DNA from: Flavobacteriaceae bacterium
Lineage (GTDB): Bacteria; Bacteroidota; Bacteroidia; Flavobacteriales; Flavobacteriaceae
DNA length: 64,000 bases
Reading direction: 5' to 3'
Assembly: GCA_031277535.1 (NCBI GenBank)
Contig: JAITMD010000021.1
Span: 124,001-188,000, forward strand
A program made the position numbers and the translations under genes. This document shows, piece by piece, positions 31,259 to 41,498 of this stretch. Below the pieces are notes generated by a model. The model was not told the DNA's origin, did not search any database, and worked only from the letters and a program-made list of their open reading frames with translations. Each line of letters opens with the position of its first letter. The first letter of the stretch is position 1.

Positions 31259-31402
31259 ATCATTAGGGATATTGAATATAATAGCAATAAGAAAGAAACC
31301 TATACCTGTGATAGTAGGAGGTAATATATCTGCTTTTAGTCCTAAAAAGATTAGATAACCTCCTAATATAGCTAATAATACAGAAAGAGAAATTTTAAGC
31401 AT
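31250..31402 (-). CDS. Small membrane protein (50 aa), not in supplied ORF track
   Basis: Reverse strand: MLKISLSVLLAILGGYLIFLGLKADILPPTITGIGFFLIAIIFNIPNDKK*. Confidence 0.65.
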   Translation of the reverse strand: MLKISLSVLLAILGGYLIFLGLKADILPPTITGIGFFLIAIIFNIPNDKK

Positions 31403-31649
31403 ATCAATAGTGGTTTTATAAATTATTAGTGGTTAATACTCAAATATAGAAATAAACTTTTAGAAAGAGTAACTGATTGAATGGAATCTAATTGTTTTCT
31501 AATGGATTAATGTAAGAGAAAAACTAATATTAGCTGTTTTTACATAACTGTTTGTATTCTAATAATATTTGTTTGTGTGTTGTTTTTTGATAGATGTGTA
31601 ACATTTTTACTTAATATGATACTTATTGGTAGAACCAAAAAAGATAGAT

Positions 31650-32525
31650 ATGAAATTAGTTGTAAAAAATTTAAGTAAGACTTATAAAAATGGGGTAAAA
31701 GCATTAGATAATCTTGATCTTGAAATAGGAGCAGGAATGTTCGGCTTGTTAGGACCTAATGGAGCAGGGAAGTCTTCTTTAATGCGTACTATTGCTACGC
31801 TTCAGAAACCTGATAGCGGAACGATACACTTTGGAGATATTAATGTATTAGAACAACAAAATGAGTTTAGAAAAATATTGGGGTATTTGCCACAAGATTT
31901 TGGTGTATACCCTAATATGTCTGCTGTAGACTTATTAGATTACTTTGCCCGTTTAAAAGGAATTGCTAATAGCTCTCAACGAAAGGAAATAGTAAAAAGC
32001 GTTTTGGATGTAACTAATTTATATGAGGTACGAGGAAAAAGTGTGAGTGGGTATTCAGGAGGAATGAAACAACGTTTTGGAATAGCTCAATTATTATTAA
32101 ATAATCCAAAGTTAATTATAGTAGATGAACCAACAGCAGGATTGGATCCTGCTGAAAGACATCGTTTTTTAAATGTCCTGCGAGAGATTGGTAATAATAA
32201 TACAGTTATCTTTTCTACGCATATTGTTGATGATGTTAATGAGTTGTGTCATGAAATGGCTATTTTGAATGGTGGACATTTATTAGAAAGAAGTACTCCT
32301 AAAGAGGCAGAGCAGAAGTTAGAAGGGAAAATATGGACAAGAGAAACAACAAGGGAAATAGCAGAGGAGTTGAGTAAAGAGTTGAATATTCTTTCTGGAA
32401 AATATAATCAAGAAAATAAGTTAAACATAAGAGCGTATTCTGAAGTATCGTTGACAGAAGCTGGTTTTGTGCAAGTGAAGCCAAACTTAGAAGATGTTTA
32501 TTTTGTTGCATTAAAAAATAACTAA
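31650..32525 (+). CDS. ABC transporter ATP-binding protein
   Basis: GPNGAGKSS, YSGGMKQRFGIAQ, DEPTAGLDP. Confidence 0.93.
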   Translation: MKLVVKNLSKTYKNGVKALDNLDLEIGAGMFGLLGPNGAGKSSLMRTIATLQKPDSGTIHFGDINVLEQQNEFRKILGYLPQDFGVYPNMSAVDLLDYFARLKGIANSSQRKEIVKSVLDVTNLYEVRGKSVSGYSGGMKQRFGIAQLLLNNPKLIIVDEPTAGLDPAERHRFLNVLREIGNNNTVIFSTHIVDDVNELCHEMAILNGGHLLERSTPKEAEQKLEGKIWTRETTREIAEELSKELNILSGKYNQENKLNIRAYSEVSLTEAGFVQVKPNLEDVYFVALKNN

Positions 32526-32527
32526 GG

Positions 32528-35500
32528 ATGTTTGGAACTATTTTTTCTTTTGAATTAAAACGCTGGTTAAAAAATTGGGTGTTTTATCTTTACCTATTGT
32601 TGTTTTTTGCCTTAGGTTTTTTGACTATGGCAAGTGCTATAGGTGTGTTTGATATTGTTAGTGTTACTTCTACATCATTAGTACATTTTAACTCTCCTTA
32701 CATTTTAAGTAATCTGGTAGATGGTTTTAATAACCTATTGTATTTTTTGTTTCCATCTATTATAGGAGCATCTGTTTATAGAGATTTTAAGTACAATGTA
32801 CACCATATATTGTTTTCGTATCCATTCTCCAAGTTAGAATATTTGGCAGGTAAGTTTCTTAGCTCATTTTTAGTGACTTTCTTGATAAGTTTGGCTATTG
32901 GAGTAGGACTTTTTATGGCAACACTACTACCATGGGCAAATGAGGGATTGTTAGGAGGAAATAATTTATGGAGTTATGCACAAGTGTACCTATTAACAGT
33001 AATTCCTAATATGTTATTTTTTGGAAGTATTGTTTTTGTTGTAGTTACAATGTCCAGAAGTATCTATATCGGTTTTGTGGCTATGGTGGTATTGTTAATT
33101 ATACAAGGAATATTAGGTGGATTAGCACAGGATTTAGACAACAAAGAGTTGGTTGCTTTATTAGATCCTTCAGGAAAAGCTGCACTGAGTTATTATACGG
33201 AATATTGGACAATTTCTGATATAAACAACAATAATCTACCCATTGAAAAATGGTATCTATTGAACCGTTTAGTTTGGTCGGGAGTATCTATGTTATTTTT
33301 AGGAGGGTTATTAAAATTATTTACGTTTACACAACAACCCTTTACTTTTGCACGTAAGGCTAAGAAGGGAGAAAGAGTTACTAAGAATAATTTTGCAGGT
33401 TTAATGAAAATAGAGTTACCTAAAGTAAATTATAATTATTCATTAAAAGCGAATTGGGGTAATATTTTAAGTTTTACAAAATTAGAAGTAAAGTACTTAG
33501 CAAAGAACAAGGTTTTCATGATCTTGGTTGGATTGGGAATCTTATTGATGTTGTTAACTACCTCTGCTGCAACTTCAATGTATGGGACAACTATTTACCC
33601 AGTGACTCGAGTAATGTTAGAAATACCAGGTTCTACTTTCCAGTTAGTAATAATTATAATTACATTTTTAGGCGCAGGACTTTTAGTACATAGAGGAAAG
33701 TTGTCTCGAATGGATTTATTAGTTGATGCTACTCCTACACCAAATTATGTGTTTTTTGTTTCTAAACTTTTAAGTTTAGTAATTGTTCAGCTACTTCTAC
33801 TTTTAGTAATTATGCTTGGAGGTATAATTATGCAAGCTTATAATGGATATTATAATTTTGAGATAGGATTATATTTACAGAAGTTAATTGCAATTGATTG
33901 GATTTGGTATATTATATGGGGAGGCTTGGCTATTGCTGTGCAAACTTACTTTAGAAATTATTTAGTTGGATTCTTTGTACTATTAATTTTCTTTATGTTT
34001 GGTGGACAACTTTCAAAATTAGGGATAGAGCAACGTATTTTCCATTTTAATAAATTACCTCATAGTGCTTATTCAGATATGAATGGTTTTGACAGTGATT
34101 TAGGATCATACTATGTGTATGCATTATATTGGATTATGTTTATAGGCGCAATTAGTGGTTTAACATTATTGTTTTGGAGAAGAGGAATAGTATTGTCTAT
34201 TAAAGAACGTTTTTATTTTGCAAAGCGTAGAGCAAATAAACAAATTGTTATACCTATTGTTTTATTAGCAATCGGATTCTTATCATTAGGAGGATATTTG
34301 TACTATGAAAAAACAATATTACATGTTTATACTTCTGAAAAAGAAGGAGAGTTACAAGTAGTTGATTTAGAGAAGAAGTATAAAAAGTATGAAAACATGC
34401 TTTTACCACGCATTACTGATATTAAAGTAAATGTAGATTTATTCCCAGAAACAAGAGATTTTGTAGCAAAAGGACAATTTGTTTTATTGAACAAAAATTC
34501 TGTAGCGGTAGATAGTTTGTTTGTTAATTATATGTCAGATTTAGTGAACGATATTACTATTGAAGGCGCAGAACGAGTATTAAATGATACAGTTTATGGA
34601 ATAAGTATTTATAAGTTGAAAAAACAATTGTTGCCTAACGAGCAATTGGTTTTAAAATTTGTTACAAAAAACAAACCAAATACTTTATTGCGAAATAATT
34701 CGTCTGTACTTAGTAATGGAACTTTTATGAATAATAGTTTCTTTCCATCATTAGGTTATAATGCACAAGCAGAGTTAACAGATGATGAGGTGCGTAAAAA
34801 ATATGATTTGAAGCCCAAAGAGCGTATGGCTTTGCAAACAGATAAAAAAGCTTTACAAAATACATATATTAGTTCTGATGCTGATTGGATTACTTTTGAA
34901 ACAACTGTAAGTACTTCTCCAGAGCAGATTGCTATAGCCCCAGGATATTTACAGAAAGAGTGGACAGATAAGGGAAGACGTTATTTCCATTATAAGATGG
35001 ATCAAAAAATGTTGAACTTCTATGCGTATAATTCTGCGAGATATGAAGTAAAGCGTGATAAATGGAATGATATTAATATAGAAGTATACTATCATAAAGG
35101 TCATGAATACAATGTTGATAGAATGATTAATGGAGTTAAAAAATCTTTAGCCTATTATGAAAAGGAGTTTAGCCCTTATCAACATAAACAAGTGCGTATT
35201 ATTGAGTTTCCCAATACCATGGGGACATTTGCTCAATCATTTGCGAATACAATTCCTTTTTCTGAATCAATAGGTTTTATTGCTAATGTAGATGATAAAT
35301 CAGATGATAAAGTAGATTATCCATTTTCTGTAACTTCTCATGAGGTAGCACATCAATGGTGGGCTCATCAAGTAATTGGAGCTAATGTACAAGGAGCAAC
35401 TATGCTGTCTGAGAGTTTAGCAGAGTATAGTTCATTAAAGGTATTAGAAAAAGAATATGGGAAAGGACAAATGCATAAGTTTTTACAAGATGCATTAAAT

Positions 35501-36202
35501 GGATATCTAAGGGCGAGAGGTAATGAAAGTAAAAAAGAACAACCTCTGATGTTTAATGAGAATCAACAATATATTCATTACAACAAAGGTTCTTTAGTAT
35601 TCTATGCTTTAAGTGACTATATAGGAGATGATAGACTGAATGGGGTATTGAAAAACTATATTAAAAAAGTAGCTTTCCAAGATGCTCCTTATACTACAGC
35701 TTCTGAATTAGTTGCAGATATTAAAGTTGCTACTCCAGATTCGTTGAAAGATATGGTAAAAGATATGTTTGAAACTATTACTCTTTATGATAATTACATT
35801 GATAAGGCTGAAGTGAAAAAATTAGCAAATGGTAAGTATGAGGTGAAAATCAATGCAGTAGTAAGTAAGTATAGAACAAATGATAAAGGAGATCGAATCT
35901 ATTCGGACTTTAGTAATGTACCATTAAAGAAAAGTGGCTCAAAAGAAGAGAAGGAAAAAGAAGAAATAAAGTCATTACCTTTAGCTGATTATATAGAGAT
36001 TGGTGTCTTTTCTACAAAAGAGAGTATAGATAAAAAGAAACAAGGAGATAATGAAAAGGTACTTTATTTAAAGAAAGTAAAAGTGGATAAAATACACAAT
36101 AATTATACGATTATTGTAGATGAAAAACCAACAGAAGTAGGTATAGATCCTTATAATAAATTAATTGATACACGTTCTTACGATAATCGTAGGAAATTGT
36201 AA
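32528..36202 (+). CDS. ABC-type permease fused to M1-family metallopeptidase domain
   Basis: 1224 aa; ~12 TM segments then SHEVAHQWWAHQV...SESLAEYSS zinc motif. Confidence 0.9.
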   Translation: MFGTIFSFELKRWLKNWVFYLYLLLFFALGFLTMASAIGVFDIVSVTSTSLVHFNSPYILSNLVDGFNNLLYFLFPSIIGASVYRDFKYNVHHILFSYPFSKLEYLAGKFLSSFLVTFLISLAIGVGLFMATLLPWANEGLLGGNNLWSYAQVYLLTVIPNMLFFGSIVFVVVTMSRSIYIGFVAMVVLLIIQGILGGLAQDLDNKELVALLDPSGKAALSYYTEYWTISDINNNNLPIEKWYLLNRLVWSGVSMLFLGGLLKLFTFTQQPFTFARKAKKGERVTKNNFAGLMKIELPKVNYNYSLKANWGNILSFTKLEVKYLAKNKVFMILVGLGILLMLLTTSAATSMYGTTIYPVTRVMLEIPGSTFQLVIIIITFLGAGLLVHRGKLSRMDLLVDATPTPNYVFFVSKLLSLVIVQLLLLLVIMLGGIIMQAYNGYYNFEIGLYLQKLIAIDWIWYIIWGGLAIAVQTYFRNYLVGFFVLLIFFMFGGQLSKLGIEQRIFHFNKLPHSAYSDMNGFDSDLGSYYVYALYWIMFIGAISGLTLLFWRRGIVLSIKERFYFAKRRANKQIVIPIVLLAIGFLSLGGYLYYEKTILHVYTSEKEGELQVVDLEKKYKKYENMLLPRITDIKVNVDLFPETRDFVAKGQFVLLNKNSVAVDSLFVNYMSDLVNDITIEGAERVLNDTVYGISIYKLKKQLLPNEQLVLKFVTKNKPNTLLRNNSSVLSNGTFMNNSFFPSLGYNAQAELTDDEVRKKYDLKPKERMALQTDKKALQNTYISSDADWITFETTVSTSPEQIAIAPGYLQKEWTDKGRRYFHYKMDQKMLNFYAYNSARYEVKRDKWNDINIEVYYHKGHEYNVDRMINGVKKSLAYYEKEFSPYQHKQVRIIEFPNTMGTFAQSFANTIPFSESIGFIANVDDKSDDKVDYPFSVTSHEVAHQWWAHQVIGANVQGATMLSESLAEYSSLKVLEKEYGKGQMHKFLQDALNGYLRARGNESKKEQPLMFNENQQYIHYNKGSLVFYALSDYIGDDRLNGVLKNYIKKVAFQDAPYTTASELVADIKVATPDSLKDMVKDMFETITLYDNYIDKAEVKKLANGKYEVKINAVVSKYRTNDKGDRIYSDFSNVPLKKSGSKEEKEKEEIKSLPLADYIEIGVFSTKESIDKKKQGDNEKVLYLKKVKVDKIHNNYTIIVDEKPTEVGIDPYNKLIDTRSYDNRRKL

Positions 36203-36210
36203 ATAGGAGA

Positions 36211-36244
36211 GTAAGCTATCTGTAATCAGATAGCTTATTTTTTT
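36211..36244 (+). terminator. Intrinsic terminator
   Basis: AGTAAGCTATCTGtaatCAGATAGCTTATTTTTTT. Confidence 0.85.
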
Positions 36245-36268
36245 ATATCTTGTAGATGTATTTGAATT

Positions 36269-36853
36269 ATGTATATGATATTAGATGAGTTAATAAAGGA
36301 ATATCAAATTTCTGATTTTTCTATCTCAACAAGAGATAAGGAAGTGTTTGATTCATATTTTAAGTTGATAGAGATTAAAAAAGGAACCTACCTTATTAGA
36401 GAAGGAGAAATCGAATATTTTAGTTATTTTATTGCTTCTGGAATATTGAAGTGTTGGGTATATACTGTTGAGATGGAGCAAAAAGTTTTTTGGTTTTCTA
36501 TGGCTAAAACATTTTCAATGTCTAATGTGTCTTTCTCACTTCAACAGGTTTCAGAGTTTTACGTGGAAGCTGTGACAGATTGCATATTGTATAAAACGTC
36601 TTATAATCAGGTAGTTGAATTGTATAAAGAATTGCCACACATTGCTTCTATAATGAATATCATGACAGCTAAATTGATGAATATTATTTTAATGCGACAA
36701 TTAAATTTAATTAAATACACTCCTGAGCAACATTACTTATGGTTACAGCAAGAATATAAAGCGCAACTTAATTATATTCCATTGCAAGATATTGCTTCTT
36801 ATTTAGGAATTACTCCACAGGCATTAAGTAGAATTAGAAAAAGAATTACTTAA
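36269..36853 (+). CDS. Crp/Fnr-family regulator
   Basis: 194 aa; IPLQDIASYLGITPQALSRIRKRI. Confidence 0.85.
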   Translation: MYMILDELIKEYQISDFSISTRDKEVFDSYFKLIEIKKGTYLIREGEIEYFSYFIASGILKCWVYTVEMEQKVFWFSMAKTFSMSNVSFSLQQVSEFYVEAVTDCILYKTSYNQVVELYKELPHIASIMNIMTAKLMNIILMRQLNLIKYTPEQHYLWLQQEYKAQLNYIPLQDIASYLGITPQALSRIRKRIT

Positions 36854-36914
36854 CTTAAGTTCAGTAGAATTGAAGAAGGATTCAAGTTCTTTGTAGAAGT
36901 AAAATATTAAAGTT

Positions 36915-37346
36915 ATGATTGTAAAAATTGAAGAGAGGGATAAACACAGATTATTAGAAATATGGGAAAGTGCAGTTCGTCACACACATGATTTTTTAGC
37001 TGAACAAGATTTTTTGTATTTTAAGGAACATATGCCGCTGTATTTTGGATATGTTCAATTGTGGGGATATCGAGATGAAAATGGTGAGTTAATGGGATTT
37101 GTTGGGATTTCAGATGATATGGTAGAGATGCTATTTATTCATCAGGATGCTCGAGGAAAAGGAATAGGAAAACAATTATTAAAGTATGTTGTAGAAAATT
37201 ACGATATAAAGAAAGTTGATGTAAATGAACAAAATCAGCAGGCTGTAGGATTTTATATCCATATGGGTTTTATAACACAAAGTAAATCTGAAAAAGATAG
37301 TCAAGGAAAAGATTATCCACTTTTGCATATGGTATTAAAAGAATAA
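36915..37346 (+). CDS. GNAT N-acetyltransferase
   Basis: EMLFIHQDARGKGIGKQLLKYVVEN; VDVNEQNQQAVGFYIHMGF. Confidence 0.9.
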   Translation: MIVKIEERDKHRLLEIWESAVRHTHDFLAEQDFLYFKEHMPLYFGYVQLWGYRDENGELMGFVGISDDMVEMLFIHQDARGKGIGKQLLKYVVENYDIKKVDVNEQNQQAVGFYIHMGFITQSKSEKDSQGKDYPLLHMVLKE

Positions 37347-37378
37347 TAGTTTTAGAAGATTTGGTTCTTCTTTAAAGC

Positions 37379-37413
37379 AAAAGGCTAATCTATGTATATA
37401 GTTAGCCTTTTGT
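37379..37413. terminator. Intrinsic terminator
   Basis: AAAAGGCTAA-tctatgtatatag-TTAGCCTTTTG. Confidence 0.75.
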
Positions 37414-37422
37414 TGTTTAAAA

Positions 37423-38148
37423 TTAAATAATTGAATTGCAATAGTCATACATTAACTTATCTAAGAATAAGTATAGTGCTTGATTCATTTGCGTGTAATT
37501 AAAACTTCTTAGCATCTCAGGTGTTTGGACAAAAGTTTTATGCGAATTGTATAATAAGTTGTCCCGATCATTAATAATAAGTAATTCAATAAGCTCTGGA
37601 GTAAATTCCATATGACACTGAAAACCATAGACTAAATTAGAATATGCTATGATTTGTCTTGGACAACCTGCACTATTTGCAATTATTGTGGCTTCTGGTG
37701 TAAGGCCAGGCATATCATTGTGCCAATGTCCGACTAATAAAGTACTGTCAAAATGGGAAAATTTAGGATCAGCTTTTCCTTCTTCTGTTAATGATATTGG
37801 CCATACTCCAATTTCTGTTTCAGGACTGTGACTGTAAGCAGAACATAAAGCTTCTCCAATTAGTTGAGCTCCTAAGCATACTCCTATGACTGCTTTTTTT
37901 GCTTTGATACATTTTAAGATTAATTCTTTTTCAGCCTGAGCATTAAAGTGAGGGCATTGCTCTATAGGTGTTATAGGGTCTTGTGGGCCACCCAAAACAA
38001 TTAATAAGTCAATATGTTCTGCGGATGTAGGGAGTATATTCTTTTCATACAATTTTGTCATACTGACACTATAATCCTTTTTTATTGCCCATTGTAGATA
38101 TGCTCCAGGACTTTCAAAATGTTCATGTATTACAAAGTGGATATGCAT
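37423..38148 (-). CDS. Type 1 glutamine amidotransferase
   Basis: IGVCLGAQLIGEAL nucleophile elbow; FQCHMEFTPE. Confidence 0.88.
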   Translation of the reverse strand: MHIHFVIHEHFESPGAYLQWAIKKDYSVSMTKLYEKNILPTSAEHIDLLIVLGGPQDPITPIEQCPHFNAQAEKELILKCIKAKKAVIGVCLGAQLIGEALCSAYSHSPETEIGVWPISLTEEGKADPKFSHFDSTLLVGHWHNDMPGLTPEATIIANSAGCPRQIIAYSNLVYGFQCHMEFTPELIELLIINDRDNLLYNSHKTFVQTPEMLRSFNYTQMNQALYLFLDKLMYDYCNSII

Positions 38149-38269
38149 TAGTATAGTTTGTTTTTTGTTGAAACAAAGATATTCGAACAAGATGTAGCAT
38201 GTATAGTCCAGATTTTCTATTTGTAATACAGTCCAGAAGATAGGTATAGGATTTTAATGTATGGATATA

Positions 38270-38305
38270 AAAAAAGAGAATGTTTGTACAAACATTCTCT
38301 TTCTT
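38270..38305 (-). terminator. Intrinsic terminator of rplS
   Basis: AAGAAAGAGAATGTTTGTACAAACATTCTCTTTTTTT on the minus strand. Confidence 0.85.
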
Positions 38306-38324
38306 ATAACTCTTAGAAAGTTGA

Positions 38325-38675
38325 TTATCTTCTTCTTTCTTTGATTTTTGCTTTTTTACCAGTAAGTTCTCTAAAGTAGAAGATACGAGCTCTACGTACT
38401 TTACCTCTTTGGTTAACTTCGATTTTCTCTAAAGCTGGCATATTGATAGGGAAGATACGCTCTACACCTACGTTTCCTGACATTTTACGGATAGTAAAAG
38501 TTTCAGTAGCTCCAGCTCCTCTTCTTTGGATTACAACTCCTTTGAAGAACTGAGTTCTTTTTTTGTCACCCTCTTTAATTTCGTAGTAAACAGTGATCGT
38601 GTCTCCTGCGTTGAATTGAGGAAAATCTTTTTTTGCAACTAATTCGTCTTGAACGAATTTCATTAAATCTGCCAT
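38325..38675 (-). CDS. rplS: 50S ribosomal protein L19
   Basis: 116 aa; FNAGDTITVYYEIKEGDKKRTQFFKGVVIQRRGAG; FYFRELTGKKAKIKERRR. Confidence 0.97.
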   Translation of the reverse strand: MADLMKFVQDELVAKKDFPQFNAGDTITVYYEIKEGDKKRTQFFKGVVIQRRGAGATETFTIRKMSGNVGVERIFPINMPALEKIEVNQRGKVRRARIFYFRELTGKKAKIKERRR

Positions 38676-38743
38676 TTCTGTACAATATATTAATTTAATT
38701 CCAGAGCAACATACACGGACTTCGCCAGAGGTTGGTCTAAAAG
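38676..38743 (-). promoter_or_regulatory. Candidate L19 mRNA leader
   Basis: TATATTTG -7 element at 38750-38757 (minus) followed by GC-richer leader GACCAACCTCTGGCGAAGTCCGTGTATGTTGCTCTGG before rplS. Confidence 0.5.
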
Positions 38744-38857
38744 TGGATGCAAATATATAAAATTAATCAATAAGTTACTCTATTTTTTGAAATGAATAAC
38801 TGTTTGCTATTCTGGTTATTAAGATGTAATAGAATAACAATTTGCATAGTTAGAATT

Positions 38858-39541
38858 TTAATCTTCTCTTTCTAAAAGATCTGGCCTTCTGTTTTTTGTG
38901 TGTTCATAAGCCATATCTTCACGCCATTTATCAATAACGGCAAAGTTTCCACTTAATAATACATCTGGTACTTTCCATCCTTTATATTCAGCCGGTCGAG
39001 TATAAATTGGCGGAGCTAATAGATTATCTTGAAAACTATCTGTCAAAGCGGATGTTTCGTTAGATAAAACGCCTGGAATTAAACGAATAACAGCATCACA
39101 TAAAATTGCCGCTCCTAATTCTCCTCCTGAAAGAACATAATCTCCAATAGAGATCTCTTTTGTAATAAAATGATCACGAACACGTTGATCTACACCTTTA
39201 TAATGCCCACATAGTATAATAATGTTTTTTAACATTGACATACCATTTGCCATCTGTTGATTTAGAGTTTCTCCATCAGGAGTCATATAGATTATTTCAT
39301 CATATTCCCTTTCAGCTTTTAAAGCAGAGATACATTTGTCGATTGGCTCAACACTCATTACCATACCTGCTCCTCCTCCAAATTGATAATCATCTACATT
39401 TTTATGTTTATTGGTACTATAATCACGCAAATTGTGGAAGTGTACTTCGACTAATCCTTTTTCAATAGCTCTTTTTAAGATTGAAGCTTGAAAAGGACTT
39501 TCAATAAGCTCAGGTAGTACTGAAATAATATCTATACGCAT
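38858..39541 (-). CDS. trmD: tRNA (guanine37-N1)-methyltransferase
   Basis: [45 protein letters not shown]. Confidence 0.97.
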   Translation of the reverse strand: MRIDIISVLPELIESPFQASILKRAIEKGLVEVHFHNLRDYSTNKHKNVDDYQFGGGAGMVMSVEPIDKCISALKAEREYDEIIYMTPDGETLNQQMANGMSMLKNIIILCGHYKGVDQRVRDHFITKEISIGDYVLSGGELGAAILCDAVIRLIPGVLSNETSALTDSFQDNLLAPPIYTRPAEYKGWKVPDVLLSGNFAVIDKWREDMAYEHTKNRRPDLLERED

Positions 39542-39603
39542 AATTCTAAGAGAATAAATTTTTGACAAAGGTACAATTGAAATTTATAGTACGCAAAAAC
39601 GAA

Positions 39604-39936
39604 CTAATGAGCTTGACTTTTAGAAAATAATTGAATAATTAAAACACCTATGATAATAAAAATGATACCTATCAAAGCAGGTAGGTCTAATTTTTGTTTG
39701 TATAAAAAGTAGGCTGCTATAGTCACTAAAACTATTCCAATGCCAGACCACAGGGCATATGCTATTCCAATTGGAATGGTACGTAAAGTGAGACTTAGAA
39801 GATAAAATGCTCCCCCATATCCAATTAAAGTAATAAGAGTAGGAAAAAGTTTAGTAAATCCTTCACTTGCTTTAAGTGAGGTTGTAGCAATTGTTTCTAA
39901 TAGTATAGCTATTAGTAAGAAGATAATGTTCTTCAT
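39604..39936 (-). CDS. SMR-family multidrug efflux protein
   Basis: 110 aa, four TM; ILLETIATTSLKASEGFTKL; AYALWSGIGIVL. Confidence 0.92.
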   Translation of the reverse strand: MKNIIFLLIAILLETIATTSLKASEGFTKLFPTLITLIGYGGAFYLLSLTLRTIPIGIAYALWSGIGIVLVTIAAYFLYKQKLDLPALIGIIFIIIGVLIIQLFSKSQAH

Positions 39937-40095
39937 TTTTTCTGTAAAAATAATCTATTTATTCTAATCCTTAAATTTATGAACTGCTTGTCAATTGTCT
40001 TTTAAAAGTCTATTCCTCTGTTGTCTCAATCAGTTTACAACTTTTTTCTTTCAAATTACATTGTAATCAGTGAGACTTACTTAATTGTATAGCGT

Positions 40096-40128
40096 GTATA
40101 AATTGTTTTTTTAGTAAACAATTTATAC
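40096..40128. repeat. 13-bp perfect inverted repeat with 7-nt loop
   Basis: GTATAAATTGTTT-ttttagt-AAACAATTTATAC. Confidence 0.85.
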
Positions 40129-40302
40129 TGTATTTACCTAAGTACCATATTTTGTAGAATGACATCAAATAATAAAAGATAAATAAGTGATGATTCATTG
40201 ATAGGTAAATGCTATTGTAATGATTCTATATTTATTGTGTTTTTTATCATTTCTTATGCTATCTTAAGATTTGTCTTTTTGAATTGGTATACCTTTGTCT
40301 TT

Positions 40303-41460
40303 ATGAGTTTATCAAAATCAAATGTGTTTTTTATGGCTTCAATTACAGGGTTAATTGTAGCTAATTTATATTATTGCCAACCTTTAGTCCCCTTAATTGC
40401 TGAAGAATTTGGTGTGGCAGAGTCAAGTGCAGGAGCATTAACATATCTAACTCAAGCAGGTTATGCAATTGGAATGTTTTGTATGATTCCTTTGGGAGAT
40501 ATGTTGGAGCGAAAGAAACAAATTATTGTAACAACCATTCTTGCGACAATATCATTAGGCGCAATAGCTGTAACTAAGAACTTTGTTTTATTGCAAATTC
40601 TTAGTTTTTTATTAGGTGCCACATCTATTGTTCCTCAATTAGTATTGCCTATGGCAGCGAGTCTGTCATCTGAAGAGCAAAGGGGAAAAGTAATCGGAAC
40701 TATTGTCAGTGGTCTGTTAATAGGTATTTTATTTTCACGTACGTTAAGTGGTTTTGTAGGTGTGTGGTTAGGTTGGAGAGGAATGTTTTGGATTGCTACT
40801 GGGATAAGTGTTTTATTAGTTATTATGATTAGTATTCGATTACCTAATAATAAATCTACTTTCTCAGGATCCGTTTTGAAATTGTATACCTCTATGTTTA
40901 CTCTTATTAAAGAACAAGTAGTATTACGTGAAGCAACACTTATTACAAGTTTGGCATTTGCACAGTTTGGGACTTTTTGGACTACAATGGTTTTATTGTT
41001 GCATAATAAACCTTTTGAATATGACACCGCATTAATTGGCAGTTTTGGTTTAATAGGAGCTTGTGGTGCATTTGCAGCACCTTTAGTAGGGAAAATTGGT
41101 GGTGCAGGTGGTGCGCGTAAAATTATTTTTTATGGTATTATTTTGACTCTATTAAGCTTTGTAGTGTTTTATTTTTCAGCGACTTCAGTTGTAGGAATTA
41201 TTATTGGAATTGTATTAATAGATTTAGGATTGCAATTGATTCACGTATCAAATCAAACACGTATATATTCTTTGTTGCCAGAAGCAAGAAATAGGTTGAA
41301 TACTGTCTATATGTCATTTAGTTTTCTTGGAACAGCTTTTGGCTCGGCTTTTGGTTTATATTTGTGGAAGTTTTTTGGATGGAGTGGAGTAACTATTGGA
41401 GGAGCAATATTAGCATTGTTATCTTTAGTAGTATTTGCTCTTGGACGTACCAAAGAATAA
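40303..41460 (+). CDS. MFS transporter
   Basis: 12 TM; LTYLTQAGYAIGMFCMIPLGDMLERKKQI; start chosen at MSLSKSN. Confidence 0.88.
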   Translation: MSLSKSNVFFMASITGLIVANLYYCQPLVPLIAEEFGVAESSAGALTYLTQAGYAIGMFCMIPLGDMLERKKQIIVTTILATISLGAIAVTKNFVLLQILSFLLGATSIVPQLVLPMAASLSSEEQRGKVIGTIVSGLLIGILFSRTLSGFVGVWLGWRGMFWIATGISVLLVIMISIRLPNNKSTFSGSVLKLYTSMFTLIKEQVVLREATLITSLAFAQFGTFWTTMVLLLHNKPFEYDTALIGSFGLIGACGAFAAPLVGKIGGAGGARKIIFYGIILTLLSFVVFYFSATSVVGIIIGIVLIDLGLQLIHVSNQTRIYSLLPEARNRLNTVYMSFSFLGTAFGSAFGLYLWKFFGWSGVTIGGAILALLSLVVFALGRTKE

Positions 41461-41498
41461 AGATTTAAAAACAAGTATAATTGTAAATAAGAACAATA

